From the NCBI GenBank assembly GCA_030220185.1, contig JASPKZ010003442.1, forward strand, positions 443,501 through 507,500: DNA of 64,000 bases, in the 5' to 3' direction. A model generated the notes under the pieces. The model had not been told where the DNA came from, made no database searches, and worked only from the letters and a program-made list of their open reading frames with translations. Below, piece after piece: positions 11,154 through 20,562 of this stretch. A program made the translations under genes and the position numbers. This stretch comes from Diploptera punctata (taxonomy: Eukaryota; Arthropoda; Insecta; Blattodea; Blaberidae). Every line of letters begins with the position of its first letter. Position 1 is the stretch's first letter.

Positions 11154-11440
11154 ATCTTAAAATAATTACGATATAAATTTATTCTTTCCCTTATTCAACT
11201 AAATTCTTTGAGCTCATTTATGCCAAGAATGCCGCGATATGTAGATTCCCGTGCACTGTCGGGCAATCAGCACGGGGTATCTAAAATAATTACAATATAA
11301 ATTTTGCCTCTTATTTATTCAACTAAACATAAAAACACATTCATTTTCGTCTTTTAGCTCATTTGTGCCAAACAGTTCGGGATAAGTAGATTCCCGGGCA
11401 ACGCCGGGTATTACGGGATATCTGAAAAAAATTATATATA
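11154..11440 (-). repeat. Repeat F, continuation after LINE insertion
   Basis: Continues the interrupted repeat, with two further sub-modules (CGGGATAAGTAGATTCCCGG and a diverged CGCGATATGTAGATTCCCG). Confidence 0.55.
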
Positions 11441-11462
11441 AAGACGAATTCGTCTAACAAAT

Positions 11463-11985
11463 GGAGCATTTGCGCAGTTATACGCTAATGGAAAACTATA
11501 AACATCAGTTTTTGAAGACAAAACTTAGTCTGTTCAACACAAACGTAAAAAGAGTTCTCTATGGTTGTGAAAATGGAAAGTTACGGAAGAAACAAATAAA
11601 AAGTTGCAGACCTTTGTAAACAGATGTCTGGGATGTATTTTAAATATAAGCTGGCCGGAAATAATATCAGATAAAGAACTGTGGAGAAAAATCAACCAAC
11701 CTGCAATATGTCACAAAATAAAACAAAGGAAGTGGAATTGGATAGGACACACATTGAGAAAAACAGACGGAGCCATCGAGAAGACTGCACTAGATTGGAA
11801 TCCGCAAGGAGTAAAAAAGAGGGAACGACCTAAGAAAACTTGGAAGCGATCAGTAAAGGAGGAAGCAAAGGAAAGAGGGAAAAGCTGGAAACAAATGAAA
11901 TGGCTGACTGGAAGCAGAGTACGCTGGAGGAACTTTACTGCTGCCCTATGTTCCATTTAGGAATTACAGGAAATATCATCATCAT
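11463..11985 (+). pseudogene. LINE C-terminal fragment (second family)
   Basis: The frame at 11604-11957 encodes LQTFVNRCLGCILNI-type sequence, IKQRKWNWIGHTLRK, GAIEKTALDWNPQG and RPKKTWKRSVKEEAKE. These are hallmarks of the C-terminal connector of a widespread animal non-LTR retrotransposon. An upstream FLYGCE-like segment (VLYGCENG) lies near 11552. The 3' end is an ATCATCATC run. The RT core is missing. Confidence 0.8.
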
Positions 11986-12001
11986 AGTACATTCACGAAT
12001 T

Positions 12002-12440
12002 TAGGTCATTTGTTGACCTGTTTCGGCTCAAGAGAAACGCCATCCAGAAGTCTTTTGAGTGGACGTCCTGGTCTTCTTCTTCCTGCAGGTTGATATCTTA
12101 ACATTTGTTTGGGTATCCTGTGATCTTCCATTCGACTTATCCATCTTGACTTATAATCAGAAATTTTGTTTTCTAAAGGTTCCATGTGTAATTCTTCTAA
12201 GATGTCTTCATTTTTTTTGTGACCTAGTAGTGTGTATCCTGCAGTCCTCCGAAGGTATCTCATTTCAGCAGATCTAAGTCTTTGTATATCCTTCTGTTTC
12301 AACGTCCATACTTCGCTACCATACAAAAGAGTTGGAAGAGCCAGTCTTTTATACACTTTTATTCTTGAATGTTTTGGACTAACTGTGGCTTGAAGATAGA
12401 ATTTACTAACCCTAAAATTCTTTAAAAAAATTGACTCCTG
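12002..12440 (-). pseudogene. LINE C-terminal fragment (third family, minus strand)
   Basis: The minus-strand frame has KRLALPTLLYGSEVWTLKQK, RLRSAEMRYLRRTAGYTL, HMEPLENKISDYKSRWI and GRRRPGRPLKRL. This is the post-RT connector of a non-LTR element related to the copies at 30690 and 57880 (…YGSE.W…). The frame remains open to about 12430 (YLQATVSPKHSRIKV). The RT domain itself is absent. Confidence 0.8.
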
Positions 12441-13042
12441 GATTACAGGAAGTAGATAATAATAAATAAAATAAAATAAATCTGAAAATAAATACGATAT
12501 AAATTTTAATTATTTTTCTTTTGTTTATTCACTACTAGGAAAAACATAAAAATCACATTAATTTTCATTTATTTAGATGTAGCAGGGCACGCCGGTTATT
12601 AGATAGTACATATTAAGAAAAGAAAGGTCGAGTTCGTTAACCAGCAAAATTGGATCATTGGAAGTGGGAGGTTCATCTGAAAAAAAAAAAAATCGTAACG
12701 TAACTCGGTACATGCTATTGAAATCAAACAGTTACTTTACAACAATCAGGGAAATCTGATCATTGAGAGTGGGGGTTTACCTGAAAGTCGTAAAGTAAAA
12801 ATCCTTCTAGCAGGTGCCATATTTTTCTCGCAATGTTGTTGAATACATAATATTTAATGAATTAAAGAAATATATAATCCGTAAACCAGCAAAAATGGAA
12901 CATAAATTATACTTACTGAGGAATTAGCTTACGTTACGCAGATCCTGAGTGACAAACTTTGTTTATTTTATGAAACTTTTTCATATTAATTTTCAAATTT
13001 TAAACATTTTCACTACTAGGAAAAACATATTGCAATGACTAC
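12441..13042. repeat. Fragments of repeats F and E
   Basis: AATACGATATAAATTTTAAT and GTAGCAGGGCACGCCGG resemble repeat F. From 12635 GAGTTCGTTAACCAGCAAAA and GTGGGGGTTTACCTGAAA are repeat E motifs seen also at 31317, 41150 and 56500. Confidence 0.5.
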
Positions 13043-13525
13043 ATGTTTATGTATAATTTAAAATCAATAGGCCTCTGTCAAAATAAACTACAGGTAGAAA
13101 CAACTGACCTACCACTAGATGAGTTAAATGACCATTTTACCCGCCTCCCTACTGACAACAACTCGCAACACAAACAACATACAATAGATGAACTAGTGTC
13201 ATATTCCCAAACCACCCGAGACAAATTATTTTTTTCCTATATCTCACCTGATGACGCCAAAAGAGCAGTATTACGTATTAAATCTAAAGCACAAGGAATA
13301 GACAATATAACAATAACTCTCCTACAAAAAAATAATTGACATTGTTCTCCCAACGATAACCCACATGTTTAATGCCTTTGTAATGACCGGGACCTATCCC
13401 AGACTCTGGAAAATGGCTCTAGTTCGTCCTACACCGAAATCAAACACTCCCACAACACACGATGATTATAGACCAATTAGTATTCTTCCCTGTTTATCTA
13501 AAGCACTGGAACACATAACACACTC
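13043..13525 (+). pseudogene. 5' part of a CR1/Jockey-group LINE split by a BEL element
   Basis: The frame from 13043 has the RT N-terminal region (DDAKRAVLRIKSKAQGIDNI). A one-base insertion in an A run at about 13327-13333 shifts it, and the next frame continues with TGTYPRLWKMALVRPTPKS and DDYRPISILPCLSKALEHI. The coding sequence is cut at 13525 and resumes at 20568 with QLTDYLTTHDLLDEHQSGF, so both parts are one former element. 5'-truncated, without the endonuclease. The clade call is by resemblance. Confidence 0.85.
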
Positions 13526-14189
13526 TGTTGCATGCCAACACGGTCCAATTTTGAATCCCTTTCCTAATATTCCTCTGGGGTGCTGGATTTTTATAAAGGT
13601 AAATTTAGTTATTACAACACATGTAATAGGTGAAAAGTCAAGTTTATTTTTGCGCTAACTTACTACGTAGATACAATTAAAACAGGATCAAATTTTTGAA
13701 TCGAAGTCCGTTCCTAGGACTAGAGGGGTCTCGAAGTGTATTAACTTCGGAACAGGCAGCACGTGGTCCTCAATAACCACATAAGTTTGAAGAATTCCAA
13801 AACTCACAACGTTGAATTATCACCTTCGATGGCGATAAACCAAAGGTGAAGATGGAGGATTCGTCAATAGCCAGTTGTAAGCTGGGGAAGATCCATCTCC
13901 CACGAATCTCTATATACAATTACTTCGTAAGGACTATCGTCCCTGATGAGAGCGCCCAACGCACACGGCGATAGCCTAACACACACTGAGAGAGAGTGTT
14001 GTAGTCATCTACAGACCTGAGCAATACGCAGAAGTTGGCAACAGTATACAACAAAATGCTACCAACACAATTCAGCGTTACTGTATTCAGGTGCCTACTA
14101 GCGGAAGTCAGATGAACTACATCATTAGCGTAATAACCGACGGCAGGTGTCTGCTATTACCGACAGAAAGAGCGACTCTTGTTGCAACA
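13526..14189 (-). repeat. 3' LTR of the BEL/Pao element
   Basis: Starts TGTTGCATGCC and ends TTGTTGCAACA on the plus strand. It is the same length as the other LTR. Its inner edge abuts the polypurine tract. Confidence 0.95.
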
Positions 14190-14203
14190 TACTGCCCCCG
14201 TTG
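14190..14203 (-). promoter_or_regulatory. Polypurine tract of the BEL/Pao element
   Basis: On the minus strand ACGGGGGCAGTA immediately precedes the 3' LTR. A short G-rich purine tract here would prime plus-strand DNA synthesis. Confidence 0.7.
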
Positions 14204-14509
14204 ATCTGACCAGATCAAAACTTACACAATTTTACAACAACAACAAAATTACCAAATGAAAAATAATTTACAAAAAATAAACCCTCCTGAAAAAAACAAA
14301 ACAAAATAAACAACAAAAAATACACAATAAACTCAATAACGATACATAATAAAGTTACAAATGGCTCTATATAATGTATCAAGACTTCAATTTGGAATTG
14401 GGCACAAATTCAAAACTGCCCTCTTCATTATCGCGGTATTTGTTTTGACAGAGACCACTCTGCAAATACCATCGGCACCAGGGTGCAATCCAACAATGAT
14501 ACCTGCCTT

Positions 14510-17500
14510 CTAAACTAAGGGAGGCAAGTTATCTTCCCTTAGCAACACTAAGTCTCCAATGCTAACATTCCAGTTGTTAGGCTTAGTCCACTTTCTTCTC
14601 ACTTGCAAGGAATGCAAATATTCCTTGGACCACAATGTCCAAAAATCCTCGTACAGACGTTGTACCATGTTCCATTGGGTAGACAAGGAAACGGGTTTGA
14701 TGGAGAAATTGCTTGGAAAATTGTTCAAACTCCTACCTATCAAAAAATGACCGGGTGTAAGATATGATGCATCGTCATGATCATCATTTAATTTACACAA
14801 AGGACGTGAATTTAAAACTCCTTCAATTTTTACAAACAGAGTGTTCAACTCTTCAAAATTTAGAACTCTACTACCAATGGTTCTTTTCATTAATTGTTTG
14901 CAGGATTTTATTCCAGCCTCAGAAATGCCATTGAAATGTGGGCTGTGAGGTGGAATAAAATTCCAGGTCAAATTTAGATTAGCAAAATGCTCCTTAATCA
15001 ATCCTTGATTATCCCTGAGGAATGACACGATTTCATTCTTTGCGCCAATAAAATTAGTGCCATTATCGCTCCATAAAGAATGAGGAAGACCACGTCTGGC
15101 CACGAACCTGTCGAAAGCTGAGAAGAAATCAGTGGTACTTAAACTTCTCACTATATCCAAGTGAATGGCCCGTGTCACAAGACAAACAAATAGAGCGATA
15201 TAAGCCTTGAACTTAACCTTACTACGGGGATTGTCCCCTTTAATCATGATTGGACCATCATAATCGATCCCAATTTTTACAAACGGAAGTTCAGGCCGAA
15301 CCCTATCTGCAGGCATATGTCCCATTATAGGAGTGTGCGAAAGTGGATTACATCTAAAACACCTGTAACATTTGTGAATGACTCCACGTGAAGTGGTTCT
15401 ACCCCTAGGAATCCAAAATCTTGATCGTAAGGAAAATAATACGGCTTGAACGCCTGAGTGCAGCAGATATTCATGTTCAAGCTTTATGATGAGTTTCGCG
15501 ACAAAGCTGGCTGCAGGTAAAATTATCGGATGTTTCTCATTGAAACTCAAGGAGGAATGTTCCAGTCTTCCTCCAACTCTTAAAAGACCGTTATTATCAA
15601 TGAATGGTGGCAAAGTCTTAATCTTACTGGAGGGTGATACTACAGACTGGGAATTCAACTCTGTGAATTCAGTAGGATATCTAGAGACTTGTACCATGTG
15701 AATGATTTTTCTTTCACTGGAATTCATTTCTTCCGCGGACAGTGGACCAAAATGTCGTTCTCCCTGAGACGAGCGACTGTTCTTAATAAATCTCAACACA
15801 TAAGTATATATTCTACGCAATTTTACAAACGAAGAATACCTTTCCAGATCATTAACGTCAACCTTGACTATAAACACATGTAATAAAGGCTTAGCTTCTA
15901 AGTCAATTTCATCCGGGATTTCCAACTCCGGAGTTTTAGCATAATCAATTTGCAATAATTTAAAAAACGGAGGACCAGTCCACCACATTGATAGGTTGGA
16001 CAATTGAGAGGGATGAACCCCACGAGATAACAAGTCAGCAGGATTGCAATGAGTGGAAACGTGTCTCCACCCTTCAATTGCACTAAGTGACTGGATTTCA
16101 GACACTCTGTTGGCAACAAATGTTTTCCACGTTGTGGATGGTTTTTTCAACCAATGCAACACAATCATACTGTCAGTCCCATAATGCGACTTGTATGGAA
16201 CAGGCAATTTCAAAGAATCGACAACTTTATTCACAAGGTTGGCCAACAACCACGCTGCACGAAGTTCCAATCGTGCAATGGATTGTTGATTTAACGGAGC
16301 AACTCTTGACTTAGAAGTCAACAAAACAACGGACACCTGATTGGCAATCGAAACAGACCTTACATATACACAGGCACCATATGCCTTTTCTGATGCATCA
16401 CAAAAAACATGGAGTTCTACATATTTAGAACTTTGAAATGGCAATACCTTTCGAGGGAACTTAACATTGTTCAATAAATGTAGATCCTGGTATAATTTTG
16501 ACCAAATTCCGAAAATAGGGGATGATGGATCAATAGTAGCATCCCAATCCAACTTGGATTGCCACAATTGTTGTAGTAATATCTTACATTTTATTATTAC
16601 GCAACCGAGAAGACCTAACGGATCAAATATGGATGCGATAGCAGACAGAATTTTTCTCTTGGTAACACTACCAGTGGTTTGCTTCAAATTAATTTGAGTA
16701 TGGAACTCATCGGTGGCAGGATGCCAAACAATACCAAGCGTTTTCACATATTCATCTTTAGTGAGGCTGAGAGTAGGCGAACACTCCAGATCTTCAACGG
16801 GGATGTCGCTTAAAACCTCAGGAAAGTTGGAGCACCATTTTCTCAAGTGAAAATGAGCACTTTCAAGTATAGAGGATACTTGCTGTTGAAGCTTCTTAGC
16901 TCCTTCAACAGTCGATTCACCAAACAAACAATCATCAACATAAAAGCAGGATTTTATGATCTCTGCAGCCTTGGGATGAGAGCGTTCATGCTCCTTAGCT
17001 ATTTCAATAAGACATCTAGTCGCTAGAAAACTGGCTGAGCTAGTGCCATACGTAACTGTCGTTAGGCGATAATCCTTGATTTCCTCATTAGGAGAATTAC
17101 GCCACAGTATACGTTGCATATCCTGATCATCAGGATGTATTTTTATACACCTATACATTTTTTCCACATCGGCAGACAAAGCAACAAAGAAAGTTCTAAA
17201 CCTTAGAACTATCGACAATAAATCAGGTTGAACTGATGGACCAACCATCAACATAGAATTCAACGATACACCGTTCGAAGACTCACTACTGCCATCAAAT
17301 ACAACTCGCAATTTGGTGGTCGAACTAGACTCCTTGAACACGCAGTGGTGGGGCAGATAATATTTAGTAGAACCAGCAATTTCTGAATGGGTCATTTCCA
17401 TATGACCCATAGATTCATATTCATTCAAGAAATCAACATAATTTTTTCTAAGAATATCGTCCTTAGAAAATCTCCTTTCCATTTGTAACAATCGTTTCAA

Positions 17501-19345
17501 TGCATTGTTACGAGAACTGCCGACCATATCTACATCAGGTTTGATAGGTAACCTTACCACAAATTTACCCGACATATCTCTTCCAACATTATTTACAAAG
17601 TGTTCTTCGCATAATTTCTCTTCAGGAGTGAGCACTTGTTGGGACAATTCTTCTAATTGCCAGAATTTTTTAACTTTACTATTCAACAGATCAACTTGAG
17701 TAAAGTTAACATGGCGATGTTTTGTCACAGGTTTCCTGATTGACCTTTCAGGAAATGGACCAGAAAGCACATATCCAAACTGTGTATTGATTAAAGTAGG
17801 GAAACCATTCCTCATTAATCTTTGAGATGACACCACGTGATGATACACATCAGCTCCTAATAACAAATCTATTGCGGAAGGGGCATTAAACGTAGGGTCA
17901 CTCAGTTGTATATTTTCAGGGATGTGCCACTCACTGACAACAATGGGTTGAGCTGGCAACTGGGTTGTGACCACTGGCACTACAGCACAGCTCACATTAA
18001 CAATAAAATTAGATATGGGAGAGTGCAATTCCAAACTACAAGTGGAATTCACTGGGGAAACAGTAGAATTTCCTATCCCAATTATCGGTAGTTTGCAACG
18101 ATTTGTTTTGACACCTATCCTTTTAATTAGGTCAGCGGACACAAATGATAGCTGCGATGCACTATCCAACAATGCCTTGGCCATGACCATTCTGCCATTG
18201 GCTGCCCTTACCTTGACACAACAGGTACTGAGTAAGACATTAGATCCTAAGCCTGATACTATTTTCAGCGCAGTAGGTGACATTACATTTGAGCCTTCCC
18301 TAGCTCCTTTATTTGCCCTGGCTCCTGGGCACAACAATGAATTATGCATGCCTTGGCAGTTCATGCATGGACGACCCTTACAATCCTTTGAATGATGTGT
18401 AATTGCAAAACACATGAAACATAGCTTGTTTTCATACACAAATTTTCTTCTATCATCAACAAGAAGCTTTTTAAACTTAAAACAATTACTTATTACATGA
18501 TTATTGATCTTACAAAATTCACATGCTAATGACTCCTGTTCATTAACAATATGAAATGATTTTACTCTATTCCTTGGTTTCTGGGTGCCCTGAGTTTCAC
18601 TAGTCCTCCTAGATTCTGATAACTCTAACGTTTGAGCCTTTCTTTCTAGAAATTCAATTAAACATAACAAATTAGGTAATTCACTTGATTTGAATTTGGA
18701 TTCAAACTCAATACGATGATTGGGTCTTATTTTGCTTAATAGCATTTCAACTAACAAGAAGTCTTGGATACTTACTCCGGGTTCCAAGTTTTCAATAGCC
18801 CCCAAATTGGCCTTAATTTGATTTATTACCTCCCTATAATCGGATGATATACCTGCATCACAATGTTTTAGGCTCAATAAATTCTTAATATGTTGGCCTA
18901 CAATAAGACGTTTATTGTTGTATCTGCTTTCAATTAGTTGCCATGCAATATTAAAATTCTCATTACAAATGGCCAAGTTATCTAACAATCCCTTAGGTTC
19001 TCCTTGTAAAGAGGACAAAAGATAATGAAGCTTCTGTACATTGTCTAACTCATCATTATTAATTACTAGACTGTTAAAGGTGTTCCTAAACGATAGAAAC
19101 TTGGTCAAGTCCCCCTCAAATACTGGTAATTCTATTGGCGGTAACCTAACCTTACTTTTAGTCGTACTATTCGAAATTTCAGACTGACTGTCTTGCTCCT
19201 TCCTAAATTTAGATTCTTCAAAATTATCTAACAGGTCCTGCATTCTCTCACTGATAGCAAAATATCGAGCTTCAAAATTATTATGCTCTTCAATATGAGC
19301 CTCTAAATTCTCAGAGTCTATTTCTAATTCTAAGTATTTTCTCAC
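14510..19345 (-). CDS. BEL/Pao gag-pol polyprotein (1611 codons in the open frame)
   Basis: Order of domains by residue: gag region (DUF1759-like) about 60-260; two zinc knuckles near 275-288 and 327-339; aspartic protease with LLDSASQLSFVS at 392-403 (Asp394); reverse transcriptase about 640-890 with Asp726 in SADVEKMY and FYVDDC at 801-806; RNase H with Asp993 in FCDASEKAYG and Asp1057 in GTDS; integrase with an HHCC zinc region (His1291, His1296, Cys1326, Cys1329) and a DDE triad at Asp1361, Asp1427 and Glu1476; then the C-terminal DUF5641-like region. It would package RNA and make and integrate cDNA. The first methionine is internal: conserved N-terminal sequence lies upstream in another frame (19377-19505). 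The TAG at 14510-14512 stands at a conserved tryptophan position (TGG to TAG), and 40 further in-frame codons run to a TGA at 14387. All catalytic motifs look intact. Confidence 0.95.
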   Translation of the reverse strand: MRKYLELEIDSENLEAHIEEHNNFEARYFAISERMQDLLDNFEESKFRKEQDSQSEISNSTTKSKVRLPPIELPVFEGDLTKFLSFRNTFNSLVINNDELDNVQKLHYLLSSLQGEPKGLLDNLAICNENFNIAWQLIESRYNNKRLIVGQHIKNLLSLKHCDAGISSDYREVINQIKANLGAIENLEPGVSIQDFLLVEMLLSKIRPNHRIEFESKFKSSELPNLLCLIEFLERKAQTLELSESRRTSETQGTQKPRNRVKSFHIVNEQESLACEFCKINNHVISNCFKFKKLLVDDRRKFVYENKLCFMCFAITHHSKDCKGRPCMNCQGMHNSLLCPGARANKGAREGSNVMSPTALKIVSGLGSNVLLSTCCVKVRAANGRMVMAKALLDSASQLSFVSADLIKRIGVKTNRCKLPIIGIGNSTVSPVNSTCSLELHSPISNFIVNVSCAVVPVVTTQLPAQPIVVSEWHIPENIQLSDPTFNAPSAIDLLLGADVYHHVVSSQRLMRNGFPTLINTQFGYVLSGPFPERSIRKPVTKHRHVNFTQVDLLNSKVKKFWQLEELSQQVLTPEEKLCEEHFVNNVGRDMSGKFVVRLPIKPDVDMVGSSRNNALKRLLQMERRFSKDDILRKNYVDFLNEYESMGHMEMTHSEIAGSTKYYLPHHCVFKESSSTTKLRVVFDGSSESSNGVSLNSMLMVGPSVQPDLLSIVLRFRTFFVALSADVEKMYRCIKIHPDDQDMQRILWRNSPNEEIKDYRLTTVTYGTSSASFLATRCLIEIAKEHERSHPKAAEIIKSCFYVDDCLFGESTVEGAKKLQQQVSSILESAHFHLRKWCSNFPEVLSDIPVEDLECSPTLSLTKDEYVKTLGIVWHPATDEFHTQINLKQTTGSVTKRKILSAIASIFDPLGLLGCVIIKCKILLQQLWQSKLDWDATIDPSSPIFGIWSKLYQDLHLLNNVKFPRKVLPFQSSKYVELHVFCDASEKAYGACVYVRSVSIANQVSVVLLTSKSRVAPLNQQSIARLELRAAWLLANLVNKVVDSLKLPVPYKSHYGTDSMIVLHWLKKPSTTWKTFVANRVSEIQSLSAIEGWRHVSTHCNPADLLSRGVHPSQLSNLSMWWTGPPFFKLLQIDYAKTPELEIPDEIDLEAKPLLHVFIVKVDVNDLERYSSFVKLRRIYTYVLRFIKNSRSSQGERHFGPLSAEEMNSSERKIIHMVQVSRYPTEFTELNSQSVVSPSSKIKTLPPFIDNNGLLRVGGRLEHSSLSFNEKHPIILPAASFVAKLIIKLEHEYLLHSGVQAVLFSLRSRFWIPRGRTTSRGVIHKCYRCFRCNPLSHTPIMGHMPADRVRPELPFVKIGIDYDGPIMIKGDNPRSKVKFKAYIALFVCLVTRAIHLDIVRSLSTTDFFSAFDRFVARRGLPHSLWSDNGTNFIGAKNEIVSFLRDNQGLIKEHFANLNLTWNFIPPHSPHFNGISEAGIKSCKQLMKRTIGSRVLNFEELNTLFVKIEGVLNSRPLCKLNDDHDDASYLTPGHFLIGRSLNNFPSNFSIKPVSLSTQWNMVQRLYEDFWTLWSKEYLHSLQVRRKWTKPNNWNVSIGDLVLLREDNLPPLV

Positions 19346-19376
19346 AATGTTAAATTCTTCCCAGGTATTGGATAAC

Positions 19377-19505
19377 TTATTTTTTTCTTTCTATTAATCC
19401 ATTTTTAGATATTTGAGTGCTATGAAAATAAGTTTCCAGGTTAGTAAGAGCTCTTTTTAGGAACCCTCGTTCCTTCACAGCACGTGCTTCCGACACAAAA
19501 GACAT
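19377..19505 (-). pseudogene. N-terminal gag segment in a shifted frame
   Basis: From a methionine at 19505 the frame reads MSFVSEARAVKERGFLKRAL, typical of a BEL gag start, and ends at a TAA just after a T7 run (19380-19386, A7 on the coding strand). The main frame is open right after this run but has stops before it. A one-base change in the homopolymer therefore probably separated the two. Programmed frameshifting cannot be excluded from one copy. A further upstream ATG exists at 19574 but is less family-like. Confidence 0.7.
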
Positions 19506-19877
19506 ATTTGCGTCCAAATTACAGCAAAAATTATTTAGGGGCACGTGGTTATTATACCAAACAATATTTATCAATCAAACAATTAAAATAACACAAATTA
19601 TTTTTTGTACCACGTGGCCTATCAAACAAAGAATGCTCGTGTTTTATCAAAATACAAACGAAATATACACAAATTTATTCCTCCAAGGATAATTAAGTAT
19701 ATTACGAACATATAATAAGCTTACCGGGAGTGGTTTTTACAAGGATGGAACAGATACACTTACTTGAGTCAGTATCAGCTATGTCGTCGCCATCTTGAAG
19801 ATCACTTATTTCTTGAATCACACGCCAATTTTTAGCACAAAATTCTTGTTTCACAATTCCAAATGGTTTAATTTAGG

Positions 19878-19895
19878 ATCCGGCCCGGAGGACCA
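19878..19895 (-). promoter_or_regulatory. Primer-binding site matching tRNA-Tyr 3' end
   Basis: On the minus strand TGGTCCTCCGGGCCGGAT starts 3 nt after the 5' LTR. Its complement, ATCCGGCCCGGAGGACCA, fits the T-stem/acceptor end of tRNA-Tyr plus CCA, and nearly equals the end of the tRNA-Tyr-like pseudogene at 8544. The primer identity is inferred. Confidence 0.8.
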
Positions 19896-19898
19896 AAA

Positions 19899-20562
19899 TG
19901 TTGCATGCCAACACGGTCCAATTTTGAATCCCTTTCCTAATATTCCTCTGGGGTGCTGGATTTTTATAAAGGTAAATTTAGTTATTACAACACATGTAAT
20001 CGGTGAAAAGTCAAGTTTATTTTTGCGCTAACTTACTACGTAGATACAATTAAAACAGGATCAAATGTTTGAATCGAAGTCCGTTCCTAGGACTAGAGGG
20101 GTCTCGAAGTGTATTAACTTCGGAACAGGCAGCACGTGGTCCTCAATAACCACATAAGTTTGAAGAATTCCAAAACTCACAACGTTCAATTATCACCTTC
20201 GATGGCGATAAACCAAAGGTGAAGATGGAGGATTCGTCAATAGCCAGTTGTAAGCTGGGGAAGATCCATCTCCCACGAATCTCTATATACAATTACTTCG
20301 TAAGGACTATCGTCCCTGATGAGAGCGCCCAACGCACACGGCGATAGCATAACACACACTGAGAGAGAGTGTTGTAGTCATCTACAGACCTGAGAAATAC
20401 GCAGAAGTTGGCAACAGTATACAACAAAATTCTACCAACACAATTCAGCGTTACTGTATTCAGGTGCCTACTAGCGGAAGTCAGATGAACTACATCATTA
20501 GCGTAATAACCGACGGCAGGTATCTGCTATTACCGACAGAGGGAGCGACTCTTGTCGCAGCA
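19899..20562 (-). repeat. 5' LTR of the BEL/Pao element
   Basis: 664 bp, ending GTCGCAGCA against the target duplication. It should contain the RNA polymerase II promoter and polyadenylation signals of the element. Reading frames that begin inside it (for example at 20464) are fusions with the flanking LINE, not genes. Confidence 0.95.

Larger units (their letters stand above)
13526..20562 (-). mobile_element. Complete BEL/Pao LTR retrotransposon
   Basis: A 7.0-kb element with two 664-bp LTRs, a 5-bp target duplication CACTC (13521-13525 and 20563-20567), a primer-binding site, a polypurine tract and one long gag-pol frame, all on the minus strand. The 5' LTR is therefore at the right. TG...CA ends are present. 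By eye the LTRs differ at about 11 positions (~1.7%), so the insertion is recent relative to its host LINE. No envelope-like frame was seen between pol and the 3' LTR. Two lesions are visible: an A-run frameshift near the gag N-terminus and an in-frame TAG near the end of pol. Confidence 0.95.

Noticed and set aside
14190..14387. Envelope-like frame between pol and the 3' LTR
   Set aside because: Fewer than 200 bp with no open frame; the element is a retrotransposon without a visible envelope gene.
15486..18395. Plus-strand frames inside the BEL coding region
   Set aside because: Antisense shadows of the gag-pol frame.
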